A stretch of 64,000 bases of DNA from Tautonia plasticadhaerens (GCF_007752535.1 NZ_CP036426.1:6820001-6884000), one strand, 5' to 3'. Positions 46,139 through 56,074 are shown, numbered from the stretch's first letter. Translations and numbers: made by a program. Notes: generated by a model from the sequence alone, not told the origin.

Positions 46139-49100
46139 TTCGAGCCGTTCTACACCCGCCCCCAGCTCGCCGTGCCGACCGTCCACCGCACCCTGGAGCC
46201 GCTCTGCTACGACAAGGCCGAGGACGGCACGCTCGTCCCGAAGGAGCCGGAGGTCATCCTCGGCCTGAAGGTCTGCGACCCGGCCTGCGGCAGCGCCTCG
46301 TTCCTGGTCGCCGCCCTGCATTACCTGGCCGATGCCCTCTACCGGTCGCTCTGCCACCACCGGCAGCTCGACGACCCCGAGCGGGCCAGACGGATCACGC
46401 TCCCCTACGGCCGACCCCGCACGGGCAAGGACGGCGACGAACTCGTGCCGTTCCCGCCCGACGACCCGAAGCGGGGCCACACGTTCGAGGAGCGGGTCAA
46501 GGCCCTGCTGCGGCGGCACGTCGTCGAGCGGTGCATCTACGGGGTGGACATCAACCCGCTGGCCGTGGAGCTGTCTCGGGTGTCGCTCTGGATTGAGACG
46601 CTCGACCCCGACCTTCCGTTCTCGTTCCTCGACCACAAGATCAAGGTCGGCAACGCCCTGGTCGGCTGCTGGCTGGACCGGGTGGAGGTCTACCCGCTGA
46701 AGGCGTGGGAGCGGGAGGGGGGCGACGGCCCGAAGGGCGAGCGGACCGGGCGGATCGAGACGTTCCTCAAGGGCGAGAAGGTTGGCAACCGCCGCAGCGG
46801 CGACGGGATCATCAAGCGGGAGATGCGGGAACTCATCGAGGGCCGGTTCACGGGCCAGCCGCCGCTGTTCCCCGAGATGGAGGTCTCGACCGAAACCGTC
46901 GTCGCCCAGGCCCGAGCCGAGTACGAGAAGCTCCACGCCCTGCCGCCGCACACCGACCCCGATGAGCGGGAGCGGATCTACCGGGAACACATCCTGGGCA
47001 GCCCGGCCATACAACAGCTCAAGAGGGCGATGGACGAGTGGTGCGCAGTCTGGTTCTGGCCCACGGATGTGGAGTCACTCAAGTTTGTGCCAACTCCATT
47101 GACCTTTCACGACCCGACCGATCAGAAAAGAACCTTGGTCGAACGGCTGGCCGATGAACTGCGGTTCTTTCACTGGGAGCTTGAGTTTCCCGATGTCTTC
47201 ATGTCTGGACAGAGCGGCTTTGATACGATGCTAGGTAATCCGCCGTGGGAGAATGCCCAGCCCAATCCGTATGAGTTCTTTGCGGACCACGAACCAACCA
47301 TCCGCACGTTCGGACGCAATAATCTCCTGGCGTGCATGGAGAAACTTTTCCACGCATCTGCAATAATCCAAGACGAGTGGCTTGAGCATTGTGGATTTTT
47401 CAAGTCGTTTGCTAATTGGGTTACATTCATCGCAGATCCATTCGGCCTAGAAGGCGGCTCGGCGATACTTGGTCGAGGATCTTCAGGACTCGTTGCGACT
47501 TGGAAGAAACGCCGTCAATCATCGAAAGGATTCGTCGGGTCGAAATCACCCTTCCGATATCAAATGGGGCGAGTTTTTACGTACAAGCTCTTTTTGGAGT
47601 CTTCTAATTTTCTCCTGGGGGAGCATGGACGGCTAGGCATGATAGTGCCTGCGGGTCTCTACACCGATTCGTGGTCCCTACCACTCCGACAACTTTTTCT
47701 CGATCACTCAAACTGGGAATGGCTTTTCTCTTTTGAGAACAAATTAAAAATATTCAATATTCACAGTTCTTTTAAATTCTCTGTAGTGATTGTGGCCCGG
47801 CCTAATAGAGAATTGGGGAGCCATCATACGCCACTTCGGGCTGCGTTCATGGTTCATGATCTCGGAGACTGGGAACGAGCAGATCCACCAACCCTCACGT
47901 TTGACCCAGCGTTGGTTCCGCTCTTTTCGCCAAGGAGCAAATCGCTTCCCGAAGTCCGAACAGAGCGTGACCTCACGATTTGTCGAAAAATTTACGACAA
48001 CTCGATCCGCATTGGTGATAAGGCACCCGAATGGGAAATTAAATTTGGGCTCGAATTCATGATGAATACTGATGTGAAGCTTTTTCCGCTTAAAGAGAAG
48101 TGGGAAGAGGGGGAATATCGGCCCGACAGATACGGTCGATGGGTTGGACCAAACGGCAACATCGCACTACCTCTATACGAAGGTCGCATGATAGGACAGT
48201 TCGACTTCTCCCAGAAGGGATGGGTAAGCGGAAAAGGCCGCTCCTCTGTATGGCGAGACATTCCTTACGAACAGAAGTTGGTCGAGCCGCAGTTCTTAAT
48301 GGCTGAAGAAACCTACGTAAGTCGTCACGGACCACAGGGGGGCTTAAAGCTTGCATTCATGGACATTACCTCTGGAACCAATGTCAGAACAATGATCTCC
48401 ACGGCACAGGCTTCCTTCCCATGCGGCAATTCCGTTCCCATTCTGTCAGTCAAATACGATAACGGAGCAAGCACCCTTCTCCTTTCGGCAGTAACCAACT
48501 CACTCTCATTTGACTTTACTGTTCGTCAGCGAATCGGCGGGCTTCATCTGAACTGGTTCATTATCGAAGAATGTCCAATCCCGGTTTTAAATCTTGGTGA
48601 CAAATTAAACTTTCGTGGTCGAATTGTTCTCGACGCCGCCCGTTTGACGCTCCTCCACCGTCGCTTCGCCCCCGAATGGCTCAAGCTCAAGCGGCTCTAC
48701 CCCGAACTCGCTGGCCGGGAATGGAAGCACTGGTGGGCCGTCACCGAGGCCGACCGGCTGCGGCTGCGGGTCGAGATCGACGCCCTCTGCGCCGACCTCT
48801 ACGGCCTGGACCCGGACGACTTTGACTGGATCGTGCGGGACGACCCGACCGACCCCAAGGGCTTCTACCGGGTGGACAAGCAGTTCCCCTTCCGGGAGCG
48901 GCTCACCGGCCTGGCCGCTGCGGCGTTCCGAGCCCTGAAAGACGGCCGCTGGTCCGCCGAGTCCGCCGCCTCGCTCTCCAACGACGAGTTCTTCGCCCTC
49001 CTCGGCATCCCCGAGCTGACCAGCCCCCCCGCCGCCCACGCCCTCGGCCTCCCCGGTCCCCTCATCGAGAAGCGCCCCGGCTGCCACGTCTGGACGCCCG

Positions 49101-49306
49101 AGAACTTCCTCGAAGACGACCCCCGCTACGGCTGGACCTGGGACGACTGCTGGAAGGACGCCGTGGCCCTGCTCGGCAGCGAGGAGGCCGTGCGAACCTA
49201 TCTGGAAGACTCGTCATCCTCACAATCGAACAAAGCATCTCTCGATGATGGAGACTTTCGGCTCGTTTCAAAGCCACCCTCTAGGTCTCAGGGGAAACTG
49301 TTCTAA
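46139..49306 (+). CDS. N6-adenine-type DNA methyltransferase, 5'-truncated
   Basis: About 1055 residues of a large class I methylase remain. It starts at FEPFYTRPQLAVPTVHRTL (target of the PglX/Eco57I/DrmMI-type layout). Motif I VCDPACGSASFLVAAL follows near residue 45, then YGVDINPLAVELSRVSLWIE and the catalytic NPPW motif in MLGNPPWENAQP near 367. Residues about 300-830 are encoded by markedly less GC-rich DNA and likely form the target-recognition part; the last 200 residues return to high GC. The family's N-terminal helical domain is missing because the gene is joined to the beta-helix fragment, with no start codon of its own at the joint. It probably modifies host DNA for a restriction-type defence system, but this copy may be inactive for lack of its N-terminus. 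Confidence 0.75.
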   Translation, partial: FEPFYTRPQLAVPTVHRTLEPLCYDKAEDGTLVPKEPEVILGLKVCDPACGSASFLVAALHYLADALYRSLCHHRQLDDPERARRITLPYGRPRTGKDGDELVPFPPDDPKRGHTFEERVKALLRRHVVERCIYGVDINPLAVELSRVSLWIETLDPDLPFSFLDHKIKVGNALVGCWLDRVEVYPLKAWEREGGDGPKGERTGRIETFLKGEKVGNRRSGDGIIKREMRELIEGRFTGQPPLFPEMEVSTETVVAQARAEYEKLHALPPHTDPDERERIYREHILGSPAIQQLKRAMDEWCAVWFWPTDVESLKFVPTPLTFHDPTDQKRTLVERLADELRFFHWELEFPDVFMSGQSGFDTMLGNPPWENAQPNPYEFFADHEPTIRTFGRNNLLACMEKLFHASAIIQDEWLEHCGFFKSFANWVTFIADPFGLEGGSAILGRGSSGLVATWKKRRQSSKGFVGSKSPFRYQMGRVFTYKLFLESSNFLLGEHGRLGMIVPAGLYTDSWSLPLRQLFLDHSNWEWLFSFENKLKIFNIHSSFKFSVVIVARPNRELGSHHTPLRAAFMVHDLGDWERADPPTLTFDPALVPLFSPRSKSLPEVRTERDLTICRKIYDNSIRIGDKAPEWEIKFGLEFMMNTDVKLFPLKEKWEEGEYRPDRYGRWVGPNGNIALPLYEGRMIGQFDFSQKGWVSGKGRSSVWRDIPYEQKLVEPQFLMAEETYVSRHGPQGGLKLAFMDITSGTNVRTMISTAQASFPCGNSVPILSVKYDNGASTLLLSAVTNSLSFDFTVRQRIGGLHLNWFIIEECPIPVLNLGDKLNFRGRIVLDAARLTLLHRRFAPEWLKLKRLYPELAGREWKHWWAVTEADRLRLRVEIDALCADLYGLDPDDFDWIVRDDPTDPKGFYRVDKQFPFRERLTGLAAAAFRALKDGRWSAESAASLSNDEFFALLGIPELTSPPAAHALGLPGPLIEKRPGCHVWTPENFLEDDPRYGWTWDDCWKDAVALLGSEEAVRTYLEDSSSSQSNKASLDDGDFRLVSKPPSRSQGKLF

Positions 49307-49372
49307 GACGAATCGGGCCAATCGCAAGCGAGTTGAACGAAAGAATTGCACCTGTCTGAGCGGAGGTGAAGG

Positions 49373-49807
49373 TTGCCGGTCTTCTTTCATGGTACGAAGC
49401 ACGAATTCGCCCTGACCATGATATGCTGCTCGTCCTGCGGGCGCATCGATGTCACTCGGGGAGGTGGCGAGTTCGGAAGGGGTTTCTATACCCAGACTTC
49501 TCCTGCGAGCGCTCTGGCGTGGGCGAGGGGACGTTATTCTCCAACGCAACGACCTTGTTTGCTGAAGATCGATGTAGAAGATTCGGATTATGAAGGACTA
49601 CGGAGGATAGAACTGGAAGGGGACAAGGCAAGGCGGCTTTGCACACAAGTCCGCAGCCGAAAATCCCAGTATATTCACCTGTGTGGTTGCGACGTTGTAG
49701 TTGGTCCTATCGAGCGTCAACCCAGAAAGATACAGCAGAAGTTCGAGTCGGACAACGGCCAGACGGTGTTGAACGGCCCGACAACCCGCCGATCGGTGGA
49801 TCTATGA
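49373..49807 (+). CDS. DUF3990 (ADP-ribosyltransferase-fold) protein
   Basis: A strong GGAGGTGA lies 4-5 bases before TTG 49373, which therefore is the likely start, giving 144 residues. The N-terminus VFFHGTK, the GGGEFGRGFYTQTSP segment and SALAWARG match the DUF3990 pattern (F/Y-H-G-T/S, then DFGxGFYxT, then A-xx-WA), a family with an ADP-ribosyltransferase-like fold. No DUF3791 partner, its common neighbour in other genomes, is adjacent. Its stop overlaps the helicase ATG (ATGA), so the two are translationally coupled. The DNA is less GC-rich than the flanks. A toxin or effector role in the island is an inference. Confidence 0.65.
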   Translation: MPVFFHGTKHEFALTMICCSSCGRIDVTRGGGEFGRGFYTQTSPASALAWARGRYSPTQRPCLLKIDVEDSDYEGLRRIELEGDKARRLCTQVRSRKSQYIHLCGCDVVVGPIERQPRKIQQKFESDNGQTVLNGPTTRRSVDL

Positions 49808-52800
49808 GTCGCCCAATCCCGTTTGTCCATCTCCTGACCCGCATCGGTTTCGGCGACGAAGAGGGCTGGCTTGCCCCCGCTGAAGCCGATGACGACTCTC
49901 CGCAGGTTGGATGCTATACAATCCCTGTCGATAACACTGGAAAACCCTTTAACATATATGAGATCGAAGTCAACGAGTACGAAGGCGAAGGCATTCACGG
50001 CAAACCTGCTCGCTACCGCTTGATCCATAAAGGAAACGGCTTTTTCCTGCTTGTCCTTGGGACGAAGCGAATCATCTTCCGTGCCGCAGAGGAGGACAGA
50101 GAGGAATCAACTCTTCCCTACGTTGGTCGCCTCCTCCACCCGGATTTCAGCAACCGTCTCATGGAGATCGAGCCGGATGACCCCGATATTCTCGACAAAT
50201 TACTCCTTGAAGACAGTCTTCTCGTCATAGGCTGCGATGCGTTCCATCACTACGGTGGCCTTGAGGGAATGCCCATCCCCGCCGGTGCGATGGTGAAACC
50301 TGCACTCGCTTTGAGAAGTTCGACAATTAACCCCATTCAATTCGCCCACCAGATCTGCGACGAGTTCCTCCGCTACATCTTCTCGGCGTTCCCCCTGTCG
50401 GACCCCGAGTTGGCGCAGCAGGCCCGCTCGCTGCTGGAACGCCCCTCGTCGCTCGACATCCCGCTGGTGAAGGGGCCGTTCGTCTCCCTCTCCGAGGCGT
50501 TCGCCAAGGGGGAGTCGGTCCCGGCGATGGCCGAGCGGGGCCTGCTCCACCCGGTCATGCCGGGCCTGATCGGCTATCCCTCCATGTGGCTGCACCAGGA
50601 GCAAGTCCTCCACGCCGTCAAGGAGGGCCGGCACGTCCTCGTCGCCACCGGCACCGGATCGGGCAAGACCGAATCGTTCCTCTACCCCATCCTCGACGAC
50701 CTCTTGCGGCAGCGGGACCGGGACGTGTACGAGGGGCTGACGGCGATCCTCGTCTACCCGATGAACGCCCTGGCCAACGACCAGCTCGACCGCCTGCGGG
50801 ACATGCTCGGCGGCACCGGCATCACCTTCGGCCAGTGGGTCGGCACCACCCCGGCGAAGGAATCCGACGCCGGCGTGGACCGCTTCGAGGGCTCCGGCCG
50901 CCAGGCGTACCTCGCCGCCCGCCGGCAGCGCCGGGAGGAGGCCCAGGCCGAGGACCGGGCCGTCCGACCCCTGGCCCCGCCCGAGGAGTGCCTCTCCGAG
51001 GAGGACATCCGCCGCCGCCGGCCCCGCATCCTGCTGACCAACTACCGCCAGCTCGAAGTCCTGACCACCCGCCTGCCCGACGTGGCCCTCTTCGCCGGTG
51101 CCCCGCTCCGCTACCTCGTCTTCGACGAGGCCCACACCTACGGCGGGGCGACCGGGGCCGAGGTCGCCTGCCTGATCCGCCGGGTCCGCTCGCTGGCCGG
51201 GAAGTCCGCCGACGAGATCCTCTGCATCGGCACCTCGGCCACCCTCTCCGACCCCACCCGCCAGGGCGACGACGACGACACGGCCCGCCGCTTCGCCGCC
51301 CGCTTCTTCGGCGTCGATCCCGAGCACGTCACGTTGGTCGGCGAGTCCTACGTCAGCCGGGAGTGGCCCCGCCGGCGCTACAAGCCCGTCGTCCCCCACG
51401 GCGACGGCATGGACCGCCTGACCCGAGTCCTGGCAGCGATCACCGAGCCGGTCGATTTCGGGGCCATCAGCAAGGTCGTCGAGGAGCTGACCGGTCAGAT
51501 CTTCGAGCCTGGCGACGACTGGCGGGAGTCCCTGTTCGACCACCTCGTCGCCAACGAGTACGTCTTCCAGGCCACCCAGATCCTCAAACATCCCAGGCGG
51601 CTGGACGAGGCCGCCTGGCAGACCTCGCAGCGGGTGGCGATGAGTCGGCTGGCCGAGGGGGAGCGGGCCACCGCCGAGCTGCTGGCCTGCCTGATCCTCG
51701 GCGCCGCCGCCCGCAAGGGCGGGGAGTCGTTGCTGCGGCCCAAGGTCCACTTCTTCCTCCGGGGCCTCGACGAGATGGTCGTCGCCCTCGACGGCATCGA
51801 GTCCGACCCGAAGCTGCACCTGTTCCTCTCGCTCCACGACGCCAAGGAGCGGTTCGCCGGTCGCCACGACGACGGCTTCCTGCCGGTGCTGACCTGCCGC
51901 AGCTGCGGCCAGCACTTCTTCGAGACGCACCTCCTCGACCTGGAGCTGGCCCGTGGGGCGAACAACAGGCTCCGGGGCTTCGAGAACGGCAACGCCGCCC
52001 AGGACGCATCCGGCCAGGACAACGCCTGGTGGTCCCCCACGCCGCAGGGGACCGGCATCCGGCTCGTGCTGACCAACCGCCTGCTGGAGGAGGCCGACGG
52101 CGGCCCATCCGCCCGCAGCGCCCGCTGGCCCCGTGGCCACTTCTGCCGCCAGTGCGGGTCGATGCACCGTGACCCCTCGGACCGCTGCCTGGCCGACGGC
52201 TGTGGCCACCGGGAGCCGCTCCTGCCGCTGATCGTGTTTGGCCCGGTGCTCTCCGCCTGCCCTTCGTGCAACACGCCGTCGTTCCCGATCGGAGGCCGGA
52301 CGGTCGAGCCGGCCCGCAAGGTCCAGGCGGTCACCGTCTCGGATGTCCACATCCTCGCCCAGGCGATGATCAACGCCGCCCCCGAGGGCCACGAGAAGCT
52401 GATCATCTTCGCCGACAGCCGCCAGGACGCCGCCTTCCAGGCCGGCTGGATGCAGGACCACGCCCGCCGCATCCGCCTGCGGCACATGATGCACGGGGCC
52501 ATCGCCGAGGCCGGCACCCCGCAGCCGCTCGACGCCATCACCGACCGGCTCATGGATCAGTTTCGCAAGGATCAGAACCTCATCGACACCTTGCTGCCCG
52601 AGCTGACCGGCGAGGAGGCCCCGGCGGTCTTCGGCCACAACAAGTGGGTGCCGGTCCACAAGGCCCTGCGGTACATGGTCCTGCGGGAGTTCTCCACCGG
52701 CGTCCGCCGCACCGACTGCCTCGAATCGATGGGTCTGTCACGGGTTTCCTACGAGGGCGTCACCACGGAGAACACGGGCCTGCGCCGCTGGGCCGATGCC

Positions 52801-55800
52801 CTGGAGATCTCGCCCGAGGAGGCGGTCGAGGCCGTCAGCCTGCTGCTCGACAACTGGCGGCGGAGCCGCTACTTCTTCGTGACGAACGACCCGATCTTCT
52901 CCCGCTACCACGCCAAGGACGACCCCTACCTCCAGGCGGGCCTGCTGAACCTGCGGGAGTTCCACCCCGGCGGCCTGGTGCTCACGGCGGGCCAGGCGGA
53001 CCGGAAGGCGACGGGCTTGATCGCCCGCAAGGGGGCCTCGGCCGTGCAGGCCCTCGTCAAGAAGTGGTCCGCCCGCCCCGACACGCTCGATGTCGATGCG
53101 GCGGTCAGGATGCTCTGGGAGTTCCTGACCGACGAGGCGAAGATCCTGCGGAAGGTCACGCTCCGCTCCCAGAGGGAGACGCCGCTGGCCGACGTGTGGC
53201 AGGTGGACCTGGAGCGGCTCGTCGCCGGGCCGAGCCGGGTCCGGGAACGTTGCACGATCTGCCAGCGGATCACGGCCCGCAAGGCACCGAAGTCCGCCTG
53301 CACCCGCTACAACTGCCATGGCACGACGGTCACCGAGCAGCCCGACGAGGAGAAGTACGATGTCTGGCTCATGGGCCGCCCGTTCGTGATGGTCAACGCC
53401 GAGGAGCACACCGCCCAGGTGCCGGGCGAGGTCCGCAACAGGATCGAGCAGGACTTCAAGTCGAAGCACGGCCGGACCAACTGCCTGGTCGCCACGCCGA
53501 CCCTGGAGATGGGCGTCAACATCGGTGCCCTGGACATGGCCCTGATGCGGAACGTCCCGCCCCGGCCGTCGAACTACTGGCAGCGGGCCGGACGGGCGGG
53601 CCGAGAGGAGCGGATGGCCGTCTGCGTCACCTACTGCCGCCGCTCGAACCACGACCGCTACTTCTTCGACGACCCGCTGCGGCTGCTGGGCGGCTCGATC
53701 GAGGCCCCGACGTTCAACCTCCGCAACCCGCTGATGGTCGCCAAGCACATCCGCTCGGCGATCCTCTCGGATCTCCTCTTGCGCTCCCAGGAGCCCGAAA
53801 GTGTCGGCGAGCGGGTCCGGGGCATCCTCGACGACCTGTTCCCGATCTTCATCCGCAGGTATCTCCTGGACGAAAACAGCCACTTCCGGGAAACCCCGAC
53901 TAGCACAGCCCCGCTGAAGGCGCTGATCGACTCGATGCGGGGCGAGCTGGCGGACCGCCTCATCACCCTCTTCGCCGGCCACTGGCCCGAGGAGGCTGCC
54001 GAGCTGGCCTCACGAGAGGCCATCGAGCGGACGATCGCCGAGACGGCCGACGCCCTCGATGCGGTCATCAAGCGGCTGCACCGACGGCTGGGCTGGGCCA
54101 GGACGACCCAGGCGGACCTGCACGGCAAGAAGAACACGAGGTTGATCGAGCGGGAGGAAGAGCAGCTCCTGCGGCGTTGCGACGACTTTATCCGGTCGAT
54201 CGTCGCCTGCGACCGGCAGACCTATACCCTGACGGTGCTGGCCGTCGAGGGCTTCCTGCCCGGCTACGGCGTCTACGAGGGCGGCATCGTCGCCTCGGCC
54301 CGGCGGGGTTCCGGCCGCCAGGGCGGCCCCCGAGCCTTCGACCTGTCCCGCAGCAACGTCGTCGGCCTGCGGGAGTTCGTCCCCGGCAACCGGATCTACG
54401 CCAACCGGGGCTCGTACTACGTCTCCCGCTACCAACTCCAGGCCGACGAGACGGCCCGCATCCGCAGCCTGCGAGTCGATCCCGAGCGGGGCTACGTCAC
54501 CGAGCAGGCCGGCGATGCGTCCTACGGCCAGACCGGGGGCGTGCCGATCGACGCCCTGCCGCTGACCGACCTGGACCTCGCCCACGAGAGCCGCATCACC
54601 GAGGACGAGAACCTGCGGTTCTCGATGCCGGTGTCGGTGCTGGGCCGGCTCCGCAGGCGCAACCGGGGCGGGGTCGGCTACAAGATCGGCGACCGGGAGG
54701 TCAGCCACCTGCGGGGCCAGGGCATCGAGCTGGTCAACGTCGGCGAGGCCGGCCGGGTCAAGCGGGGCGAGATCGGCCACTGGATCTGCTCGGTCTGCGG
54801 GGCGGCCAAGTCGCCCTACGCCGTGCAGCAGGAGATCGATCGTTTCCTGGCCGTCCACAAGGAGCGGTGCGGCAAGGTCGTGACCCGGCTGGCCCTCGCC
54901 GTGCAGGCCGATGTGGACCTGCTGCGGTTTCACGACGTTGACGGCGAGGCCGAGGGCATCAACGTCGGCGAGGCCCTGCGGACGGCGGCGACCCGGCTGC
55001 TGGACATGGGGCCGGACGACCTGCAACTGCTGCTGGTCCGCAAGCCCGACGACACGCTGGACCTGCTGGTCTACGACCCGATGCCCGGCGGCTCGGGGCT
55101 GCTGGAGCAGATGCTCTACCGCTGGCAGGAACTCGTCGCCACGTCGAAGGAACTGCTCGCCGGGTGCGTCCAGGGTTGCGAGACGGCCTGCTACGCCTGC
55201 CTGAAGACCTTCCGCAACCAGTTCCATCACGACCGGCTCAACCGCCACGAGGCCCTGGGGCTGATCGGAGACCTCGACCACCTCCCCGAATCTTATCGCC
55301 AGATCGTGCCGGTGTTCGAGGAGGAGAAGCCCGGCGAGGGGATGCCCTCGAACACGCCCGAGGCCCGGCTCCAGCGGTTGCTGCTCGACCACCAGTTCCC
55401 GGCGGGCGTCTGCCGGCAGCGGATCGTCACCCCGGCGGGGCTGGCCACCGAGCCGGACTGGCTGCACGAAGCGAGCAAGGTCGCCGTCTACCTGGACGGC
55501 ATGAGTCGGGGCCTGCATGGCGACCCCAAGACCGCCCAGCGGGACCAGCTGATCCGGGGCATGCTCGAACTGGACGGCTACACGGTGATCGTCGTGCAGT
55601 CCCGAGACCTGGACGATCCCCAGGCGGTCCGGCAGCGCCTCAAGAACCTCGCCCAGGCGATCGGCCGGGCCGACCTGGCCGAGGCGGTCGAGTCCGGCCC
55701 CGTGCGGCACTCGGGGACCGCAACGGATCACGATCAGGATGCCACGGGCCGGATTCCGCCCGATCCCGTGCTCGCCGAACGGCGGCGTGAGGCCGAGGAG

Positions 55801-56067
55801 GCGCTGGAGTTCTGCGACGAGCGGTGCCGCCATCTGGTGCAGATTTGCATCGAGCACGATCGGCCGCTGCCGGTCGTCGGCTACGAACTCCAGGACGACG
55901 ACGAGCGGATCTGCGCCGACGCCGAGCTGGCCTGGGAAGATCGGGGGCTGGCCGTGCTGGTCCCCGAGCGGGCGGAGGGCCTGGAGGCGTTCCGCCGGCA
56001 GGGCTGGACCGTCTTCCTCGCCGATGACGTGACCGAGGAGCGGCTGCTCGACCTGCTGCCGGAGTGA
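49804..56067 (+). CDS. Giant DEAH helicase with DUF1998-type domain and nuclease-like C-terminus (DruE-like)
   Basis: The 2087-residue protein has an N-terminal domain of about 260 residues, then motif I ATGTGSGKTES (near 280), motif II VFDEAHTYGG (near 440), motif III TSATLSD, CxxC zinc pairs near 700, 780, 820, 1150 and 1660, and motif VI YWQRAGRAGREE (near 1260). Around 1750-1800 lies a DUF1998-type segment, LLVYDPMPGGSGLLEQM, followed by CVQGCETACYACL. Near 1890, TEPDWLHEASKVAVYLDG with a downstream RD and GYTVIVV resembles Vsr/DUF559-type nuclease folds (inference). This layout resembles DruE of Druantia and the DISARM helicases. The ATG at 49804 overlaps the DUF3990 stop. The first 180 codons are less GC-rich than the rest. 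It is intact. Confidence 0.85.
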   Translation: MSRPIPFVHLLTRIGFGDEEGWLAPAEADDDSPQVGCYTIPVDNTGKPFNIYEIEVNEYEGEGIHGKPARYRLIHKGNGFFLLVLGTKRIIFRAAEEDREESTLPYVGRLLHPDFSNRLMEIEPDDPDILDKLLLEDSLLVIGCDAFHHYGGLEGMPIPAGAMVKPALALRSSTINPIQFAHQICDEFLRYIFSAFPLSDPELAQQARSLLERPSSLDIPLVKGPFVSLSEAFAKGESVPAMAERGLLHPVMPGLIGYPSMWLHQEQVLHAVKEGRHVLVATGTGSGKTESFLYPILDDLLRQRDRDVYEGLTAILVYPMNALANDQLDRLRDMLGGTGITFGQWVGTTPAKESDAGVDRFEGSGRQAYLAARRQRREEAQAEDRAVRPLAPPEECLSEEDIRRRRPRILLTNYRQLEVLTTRLPDVALFAGAPLRYLVFDEAHTYGGATGAEVACLIRRVRSLAGKSADEILCIGTSATLSDPTRQGDDDDTARRFAARFFGVDPEHVTLVGESYVSREWPRRRYKPVVPHGDGMDRLTRVLAAITEPVDFGAISKVVEELTGQIFEPGDDWRESLFDHLVANEYVFQATQILKHPRRLDEAAWQTSQRVAMSRLAEGERATAELLACLILGAAARKGGESLLRPKVHFFLRGLDEMVVALDGIESDPKLHLFLSLHDAKERFAGRHDDGFLPVLTCRSCGQHFFETHLLDLELARGANNRLRGFENGNAAQDASGQDNAWWSPTPQGTGIRLVLTNRLLEEADGGPSARSARWPRGHFCRQCGSMHRDPSDRCLADGCGHREPLLPLIVFGPVLSACPSCNTPSFPIGGRTVEPARKVQAVTVSDVHILAQAMINAAPEGHEKLIIFADSRQDAAFQAGWMQDHARRIRLRHMMHGAIAEAGTPQPLDAITDRLMDQFRKDQNLIDTLLPELTGEEAPAVFGHNKWVPVHKALRYMVLREFSTGVRRTDCLESMGLSRVSYEGVTTENTGLRRWADALEISPEEAVEAVSLLLDNWRRSRYFFVTNDPIFSRYHAKDDPYLQAGLLNLREFHPGGLVLTAGQADRKATGLIARKGASAVQALVKKWSARPDTLDVDAAVRMLWEFLTDEAKILRKVTLRSQRETPLADVWQVDLERLVAGPSRVRERCTICQRITARKAPKSACTRYNCHGTTVTEQPDEEKYDVWLMGRPFVMVNAEEHTAQVPGEVRNRIEQDFKSKHGRTNCLVATPTLEMGVNIGALDMALMRNVPPRPSNYWQRAGRAGREERMAVCVTYCRRSNHDRYFFDDPLRLLGGSIEAPTFNLRNPLMVAKHIRSAILSDLLLRSQEPESVGERVRGILDDLFPIFIRRYLLDENSHFRETPTSTAPLKALIDSMRGELADRLITLFAGHWPEEAAELASREAIERTIAETADALDAVIKRLHRRLGWARTTQADLHGKKNTRLIEREEEQLLRRCDDFIRSIVACDRQTYTLTVLAVEGFLPGYGVYEGGIVASARRGSGRQGGPRAFDLSRSNVVGLREFVPGNRIYANRGSYYVSRYQLQADETARIRSLRVDPERGYVTEQAGDASYGQTGGVPIDALPLTDLDLAHESRITEDENLRFSMPVSVLGRLRRRNRGGVGYKIGDREVSHLRGQGIELVNVGEAGRVKRGEIGHWICSVCGAAKSPYAVQQEIDRFLAVHKERCGKVVTRLALAVQADVDLLRFHDVDGEAEGINVGEALRTAATRLLDMGPDDLQLLLVRKPDDTLDLLVYDPMPGGSGLLEQMLYRWQELVATSKELLAGCVQGCETACYACLKTFRNQFHHDRLNRHEALGLIGDLDHLPESYRQIVPVFEEEKPGEGMPSNTPEARLQRLLLDHQFPAGVCRQRIVTPAGLATEPDWLHEASKVAVYLDGMSRGLHGDPKTAQRDQLIRGMLELDGYTVIVVQSRDLDDPQAVRQRLKNLAQAIGRADLAEAVESGPVRHSGTATDHDQDATGRIPPDPVLAERRREAEEALEFCDERCRHLVQICIEHDRPLPVVGYELQDDDERICADAELAWEDRGLAVLVPERAEGLEAFRRQGWTVFLADDVTEERLLDLLPE

Positions 56068-56074
56068 ACCGCCC

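Noticed and set aside
45440-49306. A single 1288-residue gene starting at 45440
   Set aside because: Its first 175 residues are an out-of-frame reading of the beta-helix gene. The joint at 46139 explains the structure better.
50200-52659. 819-codon minus-strand open frame opposite the giant helicase
   Set aside because: The helicase motifs are on the plus strand; the antisense frame has only Gly/Val/Leu-rich filler typical of high-GC shadows.
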